A stretch of DNA of 64,000 nt from CAVSRC01 sp963732845 (lineage in GTDB: Bacteria > Pseudomonadota > Alphaproteobacteria > Rhizobiales > Kaistiaceae), in assembly GCA_963732845.1 (NCBI GenBank), contig CAVTBE010000016.1:124001-188000 (forward strand). Reading direction: 5' to 3'. Both the position numbers and the translations under genes were made by a program. The notes beneath the pieces were generated by a model, which was given only the letters and a program-made list of their open reading frames with translations, had not been told where the DNA came from and did not search any database. Shown here one piece after another: positions 28,019-36,153 of this stretch (the stretch's first letter is position 1; every line of letters begins with the position of its first letter).

Positions 28019-28839
28019 CCGGTTCCTGCCCAGCCGTGCTGTTTGAGATAGCGCTCAAGCGCGCGGACCATCAGCGACAGGCCGACCGTCATCACCAGAT
28101 AGAGGAAAGCGACGACGTTGTAGGTCTGGAAGAACAGGAAGGTCGACGCCGAATAGACCTTGCCGATCTGCGTGATGTCCTGAACCCCGAGCGAGGAGAC
28201 CAGCGCCGAATCCTTGATCATGGCGACGAAGTCGTTGCCGAGCGGCGGCAGCACGGTACGGAACGCCTGCGGGAAGACGACGAAGCGGAAGGTCAGCAGT
28301 CGCGACAAGCCGAGGGCATGGGCCCCCTCGACCTGCGCCTGCGGCACCGATTCGATGCCGGCGCGGAAGATCTCCGACAGGAAGGCCGAATAGCTGACGG
28401 TCAGCGCGAAGATCGCCCGCGCCGTCATGTCGAAACCGCGCACGGTGAGCGGCGGCAGGAGGCCCCAGGCGATCGGCCAGGTGGCGAGCCAGTTCCATGC
28501 CGCCACCAGCGCCGGCGCGCCGACGAAGGCGACATAGAAGAGCAGCACCAGCACCGGCACGCCGCGGACGATCTCGACGTAGAAGGTCGCCACTTCGCGG
28601 ATGAGGCGCGAGCGCGCGCCACGCCCGAGCGCCACCACAAGGCCGACGGCGGCGGCGCAGAGATAGGCGACCACCGACACCCAGACCGTGGTGAGGACGC
28701 CGTGGCTGAGCGCACGGAGAATCGTGCGGTAGTCGCCGTTGGCGACGAACAGCCAGCAGAGCAGCAGCCCGAGGAGGATCGCCGCGAGCAGCCAGAAGGG
28801 AAACTCGCGGCGCTGCGCCTTGCCGGTCGAGGCGTTCAA
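28015..28839 (-). CDS. polar amino-acid ABC transporter permease
   Basis: An inner-membrane permease of the HisM/GlnP family, about 274 residues, with a hydrophobic first helix (FWLLAAILLGLLLCWLFVA), the signature GARSRLIREVATFYVEIVRG and the EAA loop EGAHALGLSRLLTFRFVVFP. The start is uncertain: a TTG at 28839 fits the length and lies just after the binding-protein stop, but no strong ribosome site is visible and ATG is lacking in the region. It follows the binding-protein gene by 22 bp. No ATPase gene lies next to it, so the cassette must be encoded elsewhere. Confidence 0.88.
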   Translation of the reverse strand: MNASTGKAQRREFPFWLLAAILLGLLLCWLFVANGDYRTILRALSHGVLTTVWVSVVAYLCAAAVGLVVALGRGARSRLIREVATFYVEIVRGVPVLVLLFYVAFVGAPALVAAWNWLATWPIAWGLLPPLTVRGFDMTARAIFALTVSYSAFLSEIFRAGIESVPQAQVEGAHALGLSRLLTFRFVVFPQAFRTVLPPLGNDFVAMIKDSALVSSLGVQDITQIGKVYSASTFLFFQTYNVVAFLYLVMTVGLSLMVRALERYLKQHGWAGTG

Positions 28840-28861
28840 GGAACGATCGTTTCCGTCTGCG

Positions 28862-29650
28862 TCACTGCTGGTTGTTGTAGTCGTAGAACCACTTCTTGTT
28901 GAGCGCGTCGAGCGTACCGTCGTCCTGCATCGACTTGATCGCGGCGTTGACCGGGCCGACGAGATCGGAGCCCTTCTTGAAGATGAAGCCGAATTCGTCG
29001 TGGCCGATCGGATCGCCGGCGATCTTGAACGAATTGGGCGAGGCGCCCATGTAGCCCGCGGCCGAGGCATTATCCATGAACACGGCATCGACGTCGCCGG
29101 CCTTCAAGGCCGCGACGGTTGCCCCGAAGGTGTCGAACAGCTTGATGCGCGGGCTTGGATTGCTGTCGTCGGTGCCGGTCACTTCGAGGGCGGTGTAGAA
29201 GTTGGTGGTTCCCGCCTGCGCGCCAATGAGGAAGTCGCCGGCGCCGAGCGACTTGGCGTCGGTGAAGCGCGTCTCGTCGGCACGCACCAGCATGAACTGC
29301 TGCGACACCATGTACGGAACCGAGAAGTCGACCTGCTTCTGGCGGTCGTCGGTGATGCTGATGCCGTCCATGCCGACGTCATAGAGCCCCTGCTGGACGC
29401 CCTGGATCATCGTGTCCCAGCTCGACAGCTTCCACTCGACCTTGAGGTTGAGCCGCCTGGCGATCTCGTTGAAGGCGTCGTATTCCCAGCCGATACCCTG
29501 GCCCGTCTTGGGGTCGGCGAAGTTGAGCGGCGTATAGGCGTTCTCGGTCACCGCGGCGACGCTCCGGCCGTTGAGGTCGGGCAGCGCGGCGGCGTGGGCG
29601 ACACCCATGGTCGCGGCCACCGCCGCGGCGAGAATGGCAAACAATTTCAT
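28862..29650 (-). CDS. amino-acid ABC transporter substrate-binding protein
   Basis: A periplasmic binding protein of family 3 (GlnH/ArtJ type), 262 residues, with a signal peptide (MKLFAILAAAVAATMGVAHA). Recognisable blocks are PLNFADPKTGQGIGWEYDAF, YDVGMDGISITDDRQKQVDF, FSVPYM, IGAQAGTTN and VDAVFMDN. The Arg and Asp that usually hold the amino-acid backbone are in the ADETR and VDAVFMDN parts. The start at 29650 is preceded by GAGGGGGTACGTCG. It is transcribed with the permease gene downstream. The substrate cannot be fixed. Confidence 0.93.
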   Translation of the reverse strand: MKLFAILAAAVAATMGVAHAAALPDLNGRSVAAVTENAYTPLNFADPKTGQGIGWEYDAFNEIARRLNLKVEWKLSSWDTMIQGVQQGLYDVGMDGISITDDRQKQVDFSVPYMVSQQFMLVRADETRFTDAKSLGAGDFLIGAQAGTTNFYTALEVTGTDDSNPSPRIKLFDTFGATVAALKAGDVDAVFMDNASAAGYMGASPNSFKIAGDPIGHDEFGFIFKKGSDLVGPVNAAIKSMQDDGTLDALNKKWFYDYNNQQ

Positions 29651-29724
29651 CGACGTACCCCCTCAAGGATGCTGATCGAACCGTCATTCTACCCGTCCTT
29701 GCGGAAAAGGCCGAGCGAGGTCTT

Positions 29725-30426
29725 TCAGCGGATGAGCGTCACCCAGGCGCGGGCGAGCGCCAGGCCGACGCTATCGGCCTTCTCGCCGTGACGGGCTTCC
29801 TCGGTCGGGTGGCGCGCCGGCCAGTCGGGCGTCTCCTCGGCGATTATCTCGGCGAATTCGCGGTTCCAATGCCTGACCAGAGGCCGGTCGGCCTCCAGGT
29901 GGAACTGGATGCCGTAGACGGCGCGGCCGATGCGGAAGGCCTGCATGCCGGTCATGGCGCTCGATGCCAGATGCGTGGCGCCTGGCGGCAGGGTGAAGGT
30001 GTCGAGGTGCCAGTGGAACTGGGGCGCCCCCTCGCCCAGTTCCGAGAGCACCGGATCGTCGCGCCCGGCAGCGGTTGGCTGCACCGGGTGCCAGCCGAAT
30101 TCGAGGGGGCGGCCGAGGATATTGGTGGCGCCGTGGCCGCGTGCGACGAGCTGGGCGCCGAGACAGATGCCGAGCACCGCCTTGTCGGCCTCGCCAAAGG
30201 CGCGGGTGAGCGCCGCGACCCGCGGCAGGTAGGGGTGGTCGGCGTCGTCGAGGGCGCTCTGTTCGCCGCCGAGCACGACCAGCGCGTCGTGCCCGTTCGG
30301 ACTGCGGGGCAGCGCCGCGCCGTCCCAGACGCGGCGAATCTCGAAGGCGATGCCGGCTTCGTCGAGGGCGGCGCCAACCTGGCCGGGCGTCGTGCCGGGA
30401 TAGTTTTCGATGACCAGAATACGCAT
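29725..30426 (-). CDS. class I glutamine amidotransferase-like protein
   Basis: A 233-residue stand-alone triad amidotransferase domain (GMP synthase-like). The nucleophile elbow is GICLGAQLVARGHG with the catalytic Cys, and the His-Glu pair lies in YGIQFHLEADRPL. The start MRILVIENYPGTTPGQVG is the family N-terminus at 30426. Related proteins act in polyamine or amino-acid catabolism or are uncharacterised. It is divergent from the phosphoesterase gene with 78 bp between them. No synthetase partner is nearby. Confidence 0.9.
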   Translation of the reverse strand: MRILVIENYPGTTPGQVGAALDEAGIAFEIRRVWDGAALPRSPNGHDALVVLGGEQSALDDADHPYLPRVAALTRAFGEADKAVLGICLGAQLVARGHGATNILGRPLEFGWHPVQPTAAGRDDPVLSELGEGAPQFHWHLDTFTLPPGATHLASSAMTGMQAFRIGRAVYGIQFHLEADRPLVRHWNREFAEIIAEETPDWPARHPTEEARHGEKADSVGLALARAWVTLIR

Positions 30427-30504
30427 TGTCGCGGACTTCTTTCGAGACTTGGTAACATGGCGGCGACGGCAGGACGAGCAAGATAAGGGCCAGGGACGAG
30501 GCGG

Positions 30505-31230
30505 ATGCGGTTGGGCCAGTCACGCACGCCGGAGGGCATGCGGCTCTACGCCATCGGCGACGTGCATGGCTGCGACGCCATGCTGGCGGAGGCGCATGAC
30601 AAGATCGCCGCTGACCTCGCCGCGCGCCCGGCGGCCGACCACCGCATCATCCATGTCGGCGACTATACCGACCGCGGCAAGAATTCCGCCGCGGTGATCG
30701 ACCGACTGGCGCGGCTGACGGCCGTCGATGGTCATGTGGTGTGCCTGAAGGGCAACCACGACGCGATGTTTGTCGGTTTCCTCGCCGAGCCGGATGAATA
30801 CGGGGCGCTCTGGCTCAGCAATGGCGGCGATGCGACGCTGCGCTCCTACGGCGTCACGCCCGTCCGCTCGCTCTTTGGCGGCCACGACTATCGCCGCCTG
30901 TCCGAGCAGCTGGCCGAGGCTCTGCCGGCGGCGCACCGCGCCTTCCTCGAGACCCTGCCGCTCATCGTCCGTTTCGGCGACTATTACTTCGTCCATGCCG
31001 GTATCCGGCCGGGCGTGCCGCTCGACCAGCAGGACGCACAGGACCTGATCTGGATTCGTGAGGATTTTCTGTGGGATGGCGGCGATCATGGGGTCGTCGT
31101 GGTCCACGGCCACACGCCGGTGACCGCGCCGGAGGTTCTGCCCAATCGCATCGGCATCGATACGGGCGCCGTCTATGGCGGCTTCCTCACCTGCCTGGTG
31201 CTCGAGGGGACGGACTACCGGTTCCTGTGA
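30505..31230 (+). CDS. metallophosphoesterase (PPP-family, ApaH-like)
   Basis: A 241-residue calcineurin-like phosphoesterase of the serine/threonine phosphatase group. The metal ligands are in AIGDVHGCDAML, HVGDYTDRGKNS and LKGNHDAMF, and the later His are in YYFVHAGIRPG and VVVHGHTPV. Such enzymes act as protein phosphatases or cleave diadenosine polyphosphates. The start at 30505 is uncertain; ATG 30538, which gives MRLYAIGDVHG, also has GGAGG close by. It is single, convergent with the next gene. Confidence 0.92.
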   Translation: MRLGQSRTPEGMRLYAIGDVHGCDAMLAEAHDKIAADLAARPAADHRIIHVGDYTDRGKNSAAVIDRLARLTAVDGHVVCLKGNHDAMFVGFLAEPDEYGALWLSNGGDATLRSYGVTPVRSLFGGHDYRRLSEQLAEALPAAHRAFLETLPLIVRFGDYYFVHAGIRPGVPLDQQDAQDLIWIREDFLWDGGDHGVVVVHGHTPVTAPEVLPNRIGIDTGAVYGGFLTCLVLEGTDYRFL

Positions 31231-31244
31231 TGACCCGGAAAAGA

Positions 31245-31268
31245 ATGGCGCGGCCGAAGCCGCGCCAT
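31245..31268. terminator. bidirectional terminator hairpin
   Basis: ATGGCGCGGC (31245-31254), CGAA loop, GCCGCGCCAT (31259-31268). On the minus strand the loop reads TTCG and the stem is followed by TCTTTT, so it is a good terminator for the secreted-protein gene at 31321-31626; on the plus strand it lacks a T run. Confidence 0.75.
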
Positions 31269-31320
31269 CTGGGACCGCGGAGGCGACCCCGGGTCGGCCG
31301 GCGCCTCCACCGAGGGGATG

Positions 31321-31626
31321 CTATTGCACGACGTAATTGCAGGGCTTCGCCTTGACCACGCAGGTATAGGCGCCGTTGCCAGAGGCGGTGCAGGTCTGCG
31401 TCTTGCCGGCGGCGATGTTCCACACCGACCAGGAGAGGCCGTAGGCCGACTTGGCCTTCGCGGTCCACTGGGCCTGGGCGCCAGCCAGCGCGCTGGTCTG
31501 GCCTGTGGCGGCAGACACGCCGGTCACGTTCAGCTTCTTGCACTGGTAGGCGCTGGCGCCACTAGCCAGGCCGATGAGGAGAATCGACGCGCCGGCAATC
31601 GACGCCAGTTTGCGGATGATAGACAT
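31321..31626 (-). CDS. small secreted protein of unknown function
   Basis: A 101-residue protein with a signal peptide (SIIRKLASIAGASILLIGLA, cleaved after ASA). The mature part of about 75 residues has four Cys (QCKKLN, TCTASG, TCVVKA, PCNYVV), suggesting two disulfides, and a Trp-rich segment (AYGLSWSVWNIAAGKTQTC). I do not recognise a function. The start at 31626 is chosen because AGGA stands ten bases upstream and the signal peptide begins there. It ends before a strong hairpin. Confidence 0.75.
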   Translation of the reverse strand: MSIIRKLASIAGASILLIGLASGASAYQCKKLNVTGVSAATGQTSALAGAQAQWTAKAKSAYGLSWSVWNIAAGKTQTCTASGNGAYTCVVKAKPCNYVVQ

Positions 31627-31808
31627 GGGAGGCATTCCTTCCTGTCGGTTCGCCCGGGATTCGGGCTTGTCTCCGGCAAGATCGGAAACCCGGCGGCTCC
31701 CCCGCCCTGGCCTCTCCTGCCGGCCCCGACGAGATCGCAAATCGCGGCCGCCGCAGCGTCATCTGAATGGATGACCCGTTGTGACGGGGGTCACAGCCGG
31801 CGCGGGTG

Positions 31809-32972
31809 TCAGGCGGCGATCCGGCTGGCGCTGGCCGGCGCAACCAGCGGACTGGCATAGCCGGCGACGAGCTTGATCAGTTCGGCCTGGCGGCTGGTGC
31901 CCGTCTTGGCATAGAGGCGGCGCAGATGGGTGCGCACCGTGGCCTCGGAGAGGCCGAGCACCGGCGCAATCTCCGCCGGCGGTCCGACCTCCAGCACGGC
32001 GACCAGCACGCGCAGTTCGGCCGGCGACAAGGCGAACTGGTGGGCAACGGCCTCGATCGGGAATTCAACGTTGATCTCGGCCTTGTGGATGAAGAGGGCG
32101 GCAGTGGCGCCGGTCGACCGGCCGGCGCGGCGCCGCGCGCCAGAGGTGAGCGGCAGCACGTGGGCGACATAGCGCACGCCATCGCAATCCGCGAGCGGTA
32201 TGGCGGCGCCGCGCGGCCCGAGAACGCGGTCCCCTTTTGCGGCGCGCTCAATCGCCCGCTGGAGTTCGTGCCGCGCCTCCGCGCCCGCTGCAGACAGGAC
32301 GCCACCCTCACAACGCAGGAGCAGCCCCACCCGGATCAGATCGCGGGCGCGGGCGTTCTCGCGCAACAGGACCCCATCGCCGCCGACCAGACAGACAGCT
32401 GCACCGATCGCATCGACTGCATCGCCGAGCGCGTCGGCCTCGATGCGGTTCATCTCGACAACATTGCCGATGGCGACGGCGCGGCGCACATGGGGCACGA
32501 GAAGAGCCAGGCGCCGTTTCGATTCGTCGCTTGCCGGGCTGTGCGCCGCGTCGATAACAGTGTTGAGCGTCGTGACCACAGTGCCGGAGCGTTCGACCAG
32601 CGACCAGATATTGTCGCCCTGCCCCTGCGGCCTGACCCATTCCTGATAGAAGCGCGTCTGATGGAATCCGTTCATCGGCATCATCCGGCTCACCGACCAG
32701 ACTTCGCCGACCTTCATCATCATCAGCGACGGCACGAGCGGATTGAGCCGTCCGTAGGTCTCGCAGTAGCTGCGCGAATAGTCGGGATCGTCACCCCAGA
32801 TGAAATGGAAGCGGTTGGTCCGGGCAGCGACGTCATGGCTGACCAGCGCGCTTGCCGTCCCGCCGACGAAACCGCTGATGCGCCTCAGCACCTCCGGCCA
32901 CAGGCCCGGATTGAGGGCCGCATCGTAGATCTCGCCGGTGATGGCCAGCGCGGCCTCGTGTTCGTCGGGCAA
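31809..32972 (-). CDS. LuxR-family transcriptional regulator
   Basis: A 387-residue regulator with an N-terminal region of unknown ligand, a middle PAS-like segment and a C-terminal LuxR helix-turn-helix (FALSPAELRVLVAVLEVG, then APVLGLSEATVRTHLRRLYAKTGTSRQAEL). It resembles the alphaproteobacterial group with MTGEIYDAAL-like starts. A TTG start at 32972 is preferred because GAGGAGG stands seven bases upstream. The adjoining TetR-family gene is divergent. The regulated genes are unknown. Confidence 0.9.
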   Translation of the reverse strand: MPDEHEAALAITGEIYDAALNPGLWPEVLRRISGFVGGTASALVSHDVAARTNRFHFIWGDDPDYSRSYCETYGRLNPLVPSLMMMKVGEVWSVSRMMPMNGFHQTRFYQEWVRPQGQGDNIWSLVERSGTVVTTLNTVIDAAHSPASDESKRRLALLVPHVRRAVAIGNVVEMNRIEADALGDAVDAIGAAVCLVGGDGVLLRENARARDLIRVGLLLRCEGGVLSAAGAEARHELQRAIERAAKGDRVLGPRGAAIPLADCDGVRYVAHVLPLTSGARRRAGRSTGATAALFIHKAEINVEFPIEAVAHQFALSPAELRVLVAVLEVGPPAEIAPVLGLSEATVRTHLRRLYAKTGTSRQAELIKLVAGYASPLVAPASASRIAA

Positions 32973-33112
32973 CGGACTTCCTCCTCACCGATGGCCGGAC
33001 GCAGCCGGCGACGCCCCCCGGCACTGTGGGAAAACCAGCTCGGCGCTTGCGCGATGATGCCGCAAGAGCTGGACTGGACTCGTTTTCGGCGATATGTATT
33101 TAGCGGATGGTT

Positions 33113-33126
33113 TATTTCATGAAATA
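33113..33126. promoter_or_regulatory. 14-bp perfect palindrome in the LuxR/TetR divergent region
   Basis: TATTTCATGAAATA reads the same on both strands. It lies 25 bp before the TetR start in the only AT-rich stretch of the region. It is a candidate TetR autoregulatory operator; no binding evidence exists. Confidence 0.5.
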
Positions 33127-33150
33127 TCTCTATTGTCAAATGGCCGGCTG

Positions 33151-33756
33151 ATGCCCAGAACCTACCGGCTCAAGAAGCGGGCGGAGGAGCGCGACCAGAC
33201 CCGCGAACGCATCCTCAGGGCGACCATGCAGCTGCATGACGAGCAGGGTGTGGCACCGACTTCGTTCACGCAGATCGCGGAGCGTGCCGGGGTCGGCGCG
33301 GCGACCGTCTACCGCCACTTCCCCAAGCTCGGCGATCTTGTGATGGCCTGCGGCGCGCATGTCTGGCAGGAGATGCGCCCGCCGGTGCCGGACGGCGCCG
33401 CCGCCGTCTTCGCCGACATCGCGACGACCGACGAGCGGCTGGCGCGGCTGGTCGCGGAACTCGACGCCTTCTACACGCGCGGCGCCCTGCGCCTCGGCCT
33501 GGCGGCGCGGGACCGGGAGCTGGTGCCGGAGCTCGACGCCTTTCTCAATGCGGTCGAGGCCGGCGTCGCGGCGCTGGTGAACGAGGCGCTGTCAGGGCTG
33601 ACGCCGACGAAGCAGGCACGACAGTTGGCCCTGGCGCTGACGAGCTTTCCGGTCTGGGCGGCGATCGAGCGGCTCGCGCTCAACAAGGCCGAACGTCGGC
33701 GCACGCTGCTGCGCATGCTCGCATGCGGCCTTGCGGCGGCCGACCTCGAAGGCTGA
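33151..33756 (+). CDS. TetR-family transcriptional regulator
   Basis: A 201-residue repressor-type protein. The helix-turn-helix occupies residues 15-62 (ERILRATMQLHDEQG, then FTQIAERAGVGAATVYRHFP and KLGDLVMAC); the rest is the helical ligand-binding half. ATG 33151 (MPRTYRLKKRAEERDQTRE) is preferred over 33094, which would include the palindrome region. No obvious target such as an efflux pump is adjacent; the nearest genes are the divergent LuxR gene and the convergent peroxiredoxin gene. Confidence 0.92.
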   Translation: MPRTYRLKKRAEERDQTRERILRATMQLHDEQGVAPTSFTQIAERAGVGAATVYRHFPKLGDLVMACGAHVWQEMRPPVPDGAAAVFADIATTDERLARLVAELDAFYTRGALRLGLAARDRELVPELDAFLNAVEAGVAALVNEALSGLTPTKQARQLALALTSFPVWAAIERLALNKAERRRTLLRMLACGLAAADLEG

Positions 33757-33766
33757 CACAGAAACG

Positions 33767-33792
33767 AAAACGGCGCGGCCGGAGCCGCGCCG
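33767..33792 (-). terminator. terminator between TetR and peroxiredoxin genes
   Basis: CGGCGCGGC (33771-33779) and GCCGCGCCG (33784-33792) with a four-base loop. On the minus strand the stem is followed by TTTTCGTTTC, suiting the peroxiredoxin gene, which ends at 33820. Confidence 0.8.
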
Positions 33793-33819
33793 TCGGAATT
33801 TCCCGTGCCGTGGTGCCGG

Positions 33820-34476
33820 CTACTTCGGCTGCGGCACGATGCGGATATAGGGCTTCGGCTGCTTCCAGCCGGCCGGCCAGATCTTCCTGGCGTCTTCGTT
33901 GCTGACCGAGCCGCCGATGACGACGTCGTCGCCGACCTTCCAGTTGGCGGGCGTCGCCACCTTGTGCCTGGCGGTGAGCTGGATGGAATCGACGGCGCGC
34001 AGGATCTCGTCGAAATTGCGCCCGGTCGACATGGGATAGGCCAGCATCAGCTTGATCTTCTTGTCGGGGCCGACGACGTAGACCGTGCGCACGGTCTGAT
34101 TGTCGGCGGCGGTGCGGGGACCGGACGGGTCCGCCGCGGCCGGCAGCATGTCGTAGAGCTTCGACACCTTGAGGTCGGCGTCGCCGATCATCGGGAAGTT
34201 CACCGCGGTGCCCTGCACCTCTTCGATGTCCTTGGCCCAGCGGTCATGCTCTTCGACCGGATCGGCGCTGAGGCCGATCAGCTTGACGTTGCGCTTGTCG
34301 AAATCGGGCTTGAGCCTGGCGGCGGTGCCGAGCTCGGTGGTGCAGATGGGGGTGAAATCCTTGGGGTGGGAGAAGATGATGCCCCAGCTGTTGCCCAGCC
34401 ATTCGTGGAAGCGGATCTTGCCCTCGGTGGTTTCCGCCTCGAAATCCGGTGCCGTGTCGCCAATGCGCAGTGCCAT
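33820..34476 (-). CDS. 1-Cys peroxiredoxin (Prx6 type)
   Basis: A thiol peroxidase that reduces H2O2 and organic peroxides. The 218-residue length with the C-terminal extension (KVATPANWKVGDDVVIGG, KPYIRIVPQPK) is typical of Prx6. The peroxidatic Cys is residue 45 in PKDFTPICTTELG. ATG 34476 follows AGGAG. It is 145 bp downstream of a LysR gene on the same strand, which could be its regulator. Confidence 0.95.
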   Translation of the reverse strand: MALRIGDTAPDFEAETTEGKIRFHEWLGNSWGIIFSHPKDFTPICTTELGTAARLKPDFDKRNVKLIGLSADPVEEHDRWAKDIEEVQGTAVNFPMIGDADLKVSKLYDMLPAAADPSGPRTAADNQTVRTVYVVGPDKKIKLMLAYPMSTGRNFDEILRAVDSIQLTARHKVATPANWKVGDDVVIGGSVSNEDARKIWPAGWKQPKPYIRIVPQPK

Positions 34477-34621
34477 GAGAATTACTCCTGTTCCAAACTC
34501 TGCCGAGATGTAAGGCGCCGCCCCCCATCGCTTCAAGCGAGGCTTTTCGCCGCGTCCGGGCAGGATTGGAAAAGGCGTTCGGCGCGCGGCCGAACGGCGC
34601 ACTTTGGTTTCGGCGGCCCGC

Positions 34622-35503
34622 TCAGGCGGCGGCGACGGCCGGCACCGACAGGTTGTCGAGGGAGGAAACAATGTGCTCGGCGAGCGCATCGACGATGGGC
34701 GAAACCGGCCGCTTCCATGAGCGCACCAGGCCGATCTGGCAGACCGGCAGGCGCGGGAAGCCGTCGGCTTCGCCGAGTACCCGCATGCCGGGCCTCAGCG
34801 CCGATTCGGCGAGCACGCTCAGCGCCAGACCGGCAAGCACGGCGGCGGCGGTCGCGGTGGCGTTGGCGCTCTGATAGAGCACGCGGTACTGGCGGCCGGC
34901 GTCGGTGAGCGCCTCGATGGCCGCAGCGCGCCACATGCAGGGCGGCTTCGACAGGGCCAGCGGCAGTACATCCTGTTCCTCGACCACATGGTGAGCCGAG
35001 GTGACCCAGAGCAGCGGCTCCTGGCGGATCACCTCGACATGATCCTCGCCGCAATGGGTGACGATGCCGAGATCGATGTCGCCGGCACGGGCCTGGCGGA
35101 TCAGCTCGGAAGACTGGTCGCAGACCACCGACACCTCGACGCGCGGGTTGGAGCGGGCGAAGCGCGCCAGCACCTCGGGCAAGAAGCGGTCGGCGTAATC
35201 GTCCGGCGTGCCGAGGCGCACCGACCCGGAAAGCTCGGCGTCGTCGAAGGCGGAGACGGTCTCGTCGTTCAGCCGCATCATGCGGCGGGCAAAGCCGAGC
35301 AGGCGCTCGCCCTCCTCGGTCAGCCTGGAGGCGCGGCCGTCGCGCGCGAAGATCGGCTTGCCGATGCGCTCCTCGAGCCGGCGCATCTGCATCGACACCG
35401 CCGACTGGGTCTTGAAGACCGCTTCCGCAGCCTTCGTGAAACTGCCGGTTTCGACGATGGCGATGAAGGTGCGCAACTGATCGAGATCGAGCGTGGCGGC
35501 CAT
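34622..35503 (-). CDS. LysR-family transcriptional regulator (LsrB/VtlR-like)
   Basis: A 293-residue LysR regulator with an N-terminal winged helix (LDLDQLRTFIAIVETGSFTK, KTQSAVSMQMRRLEERIGKP) and a periplasmic-binding-like effector domain. The segments SAFDDAELSGSVRLGTPDDY and ADRFLPEVLARFARSNP resemble the LsrB/VtlR group as I recall it. The start at 35503 follows AAAGGGCAGGAA; ATG 35527 would add eight residues. It is divergent from a DUF1127 gene and upstream of the peroxiredoxin gene. Since VtlR controls DUF1127 genes in Brucella, that gene is a plausible target, which is inference. Confidence 0.92.
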   Translation of the reverse strand: MAATLDLDQLRTFIAIVETGSFTKAAEAVFKTQSAVSMQMRRLEERIGKPIFARDGRASRLTEEGERLLGFARRMMRLNDETVSAFDDAELSGSVRLGTPDDYADRFLPEVLARFARSNPRVEVSVVCDQSSELIRQARAGDIDLGIVTHCGEDHVEVIRQEPLLWVTSAHHVVEEQDVLPLALSKPPCMWRAAAIEALTDAGRQYRVLYQSANATATAAAVLAGLALSVLAESALRPGMRVLGEADGFPRLPVCQIGLVRSWKRPVSPIVDALAEHIVSSLDNLSVPAVAAA

Positions 35504-35553
35504 TTCCTGCCCTTTTGAGATCATCACCCAAAACGATGGCTGATATTAGAAAC

Positions 35554-35565
35554 ATTCGTTGGAAT
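35554..35565. promoter_or_regulatory. candidate LysR site (ATTC-N4-GAAT)
   Basis: A short inverted repeat ATTC-GTTG-GAAT in the LysR/DUF1127 divergent region, 50 bp before the LysR start, in an AT-rich stretch. It fits the dyad type of LysR sites loosely. Confidence 0.3.
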
Positions 35566-35672
35566 GATCAATCCGGCGCGTGCATATACCGGGTGTCGCC
35601 AAACAATTGGACCCCCTAACCCTGCCCCAGATGGGCCGCAGACGGCCCCGCGACGACCCGAAGGAGCACGAA

Positions 35673-36050
35673 ATGGCCACCACCGAACTCACCCAGAGCC
35701 CGCCGGCCAGCACCGGCGACAAGCTCAGGCTCGCCATCGAGGCCGGTTTCGCCCGCCTCGCCGCGCTCTGGCGCGCCGCGCGCAACCGCCGCTCCGTCGC
35801 CCGGCTGCTGGAATGGGACGATCACATGCTGCGCGACATCGGCGTGACGCCCGGCGATGTCCGCTCGGCGCTCGCCACGCCGTTCGGCGACGACGCCTCC
35901 TATCGCCTCGGCGCGATGTCGCTCGAACGGCGCCGGGCGGTTCGGGCCGTGGCGCAGGAGCGGCTCGATCAGCAGGGCGTCTTGCTGCGTGCGGCGACCA
36001 AGGGCGCGCCCCTGGAGTCCGCCAAGTATACCGGCCGCCGCCGCGCGTAA
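35673..36050 (+). CDS. DUF1127 domain protein, long form (125 residues)
   Basis: A 125-residue protein with a central DUF1127 domain: AALWRAARNRRSVARLLEWD then DHMLRDIGVTPGDVRSAL. Beyond it lies a tail of about 65 residues (SYRLGAMSLERRRAVRAVAQ and on), so this is much longer than the 50-residue array copies at 10.0-10.8 kb. The start at 35673 follows AAGGAGCACGAA. It is divergent from the LysR gene and is followed by a strong terminator, so it is a single gene. Confidence 0.88.
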   Translation: MATTELTQSPPASTGDKLRLAIEAGFARLAALWRAARNRRSVARLLEWDDHMLRDIGVTPGDVRSALATPFGDDASYRLGAMSLERRRAVRAVAQERLDQQGVLLRAATKGAPLESAKYTGRRRA

Positions 36051-36100
36051 GCTCACGTTTTTCTTCGGAGCTGCCGGTCCCCTGGACGCTCCGGCAAACT

Positions 36101-36132
36101 GGCCCGCCGTTCGCTCGGCGGGCCTTTTTTTT
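36101..36132 (+). terminator. intrinsic terminator of the long DUF1127 gene
   Basis: GGCCCGCCG (36101-36109) and CGGCGGGCC (36116-36124) with a six-base loop, followed by eight T (36125-36132). Confidence 0.96.
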
Positions 36133-36153
36133 CGTCGGTACGCGGCTCCAGCC

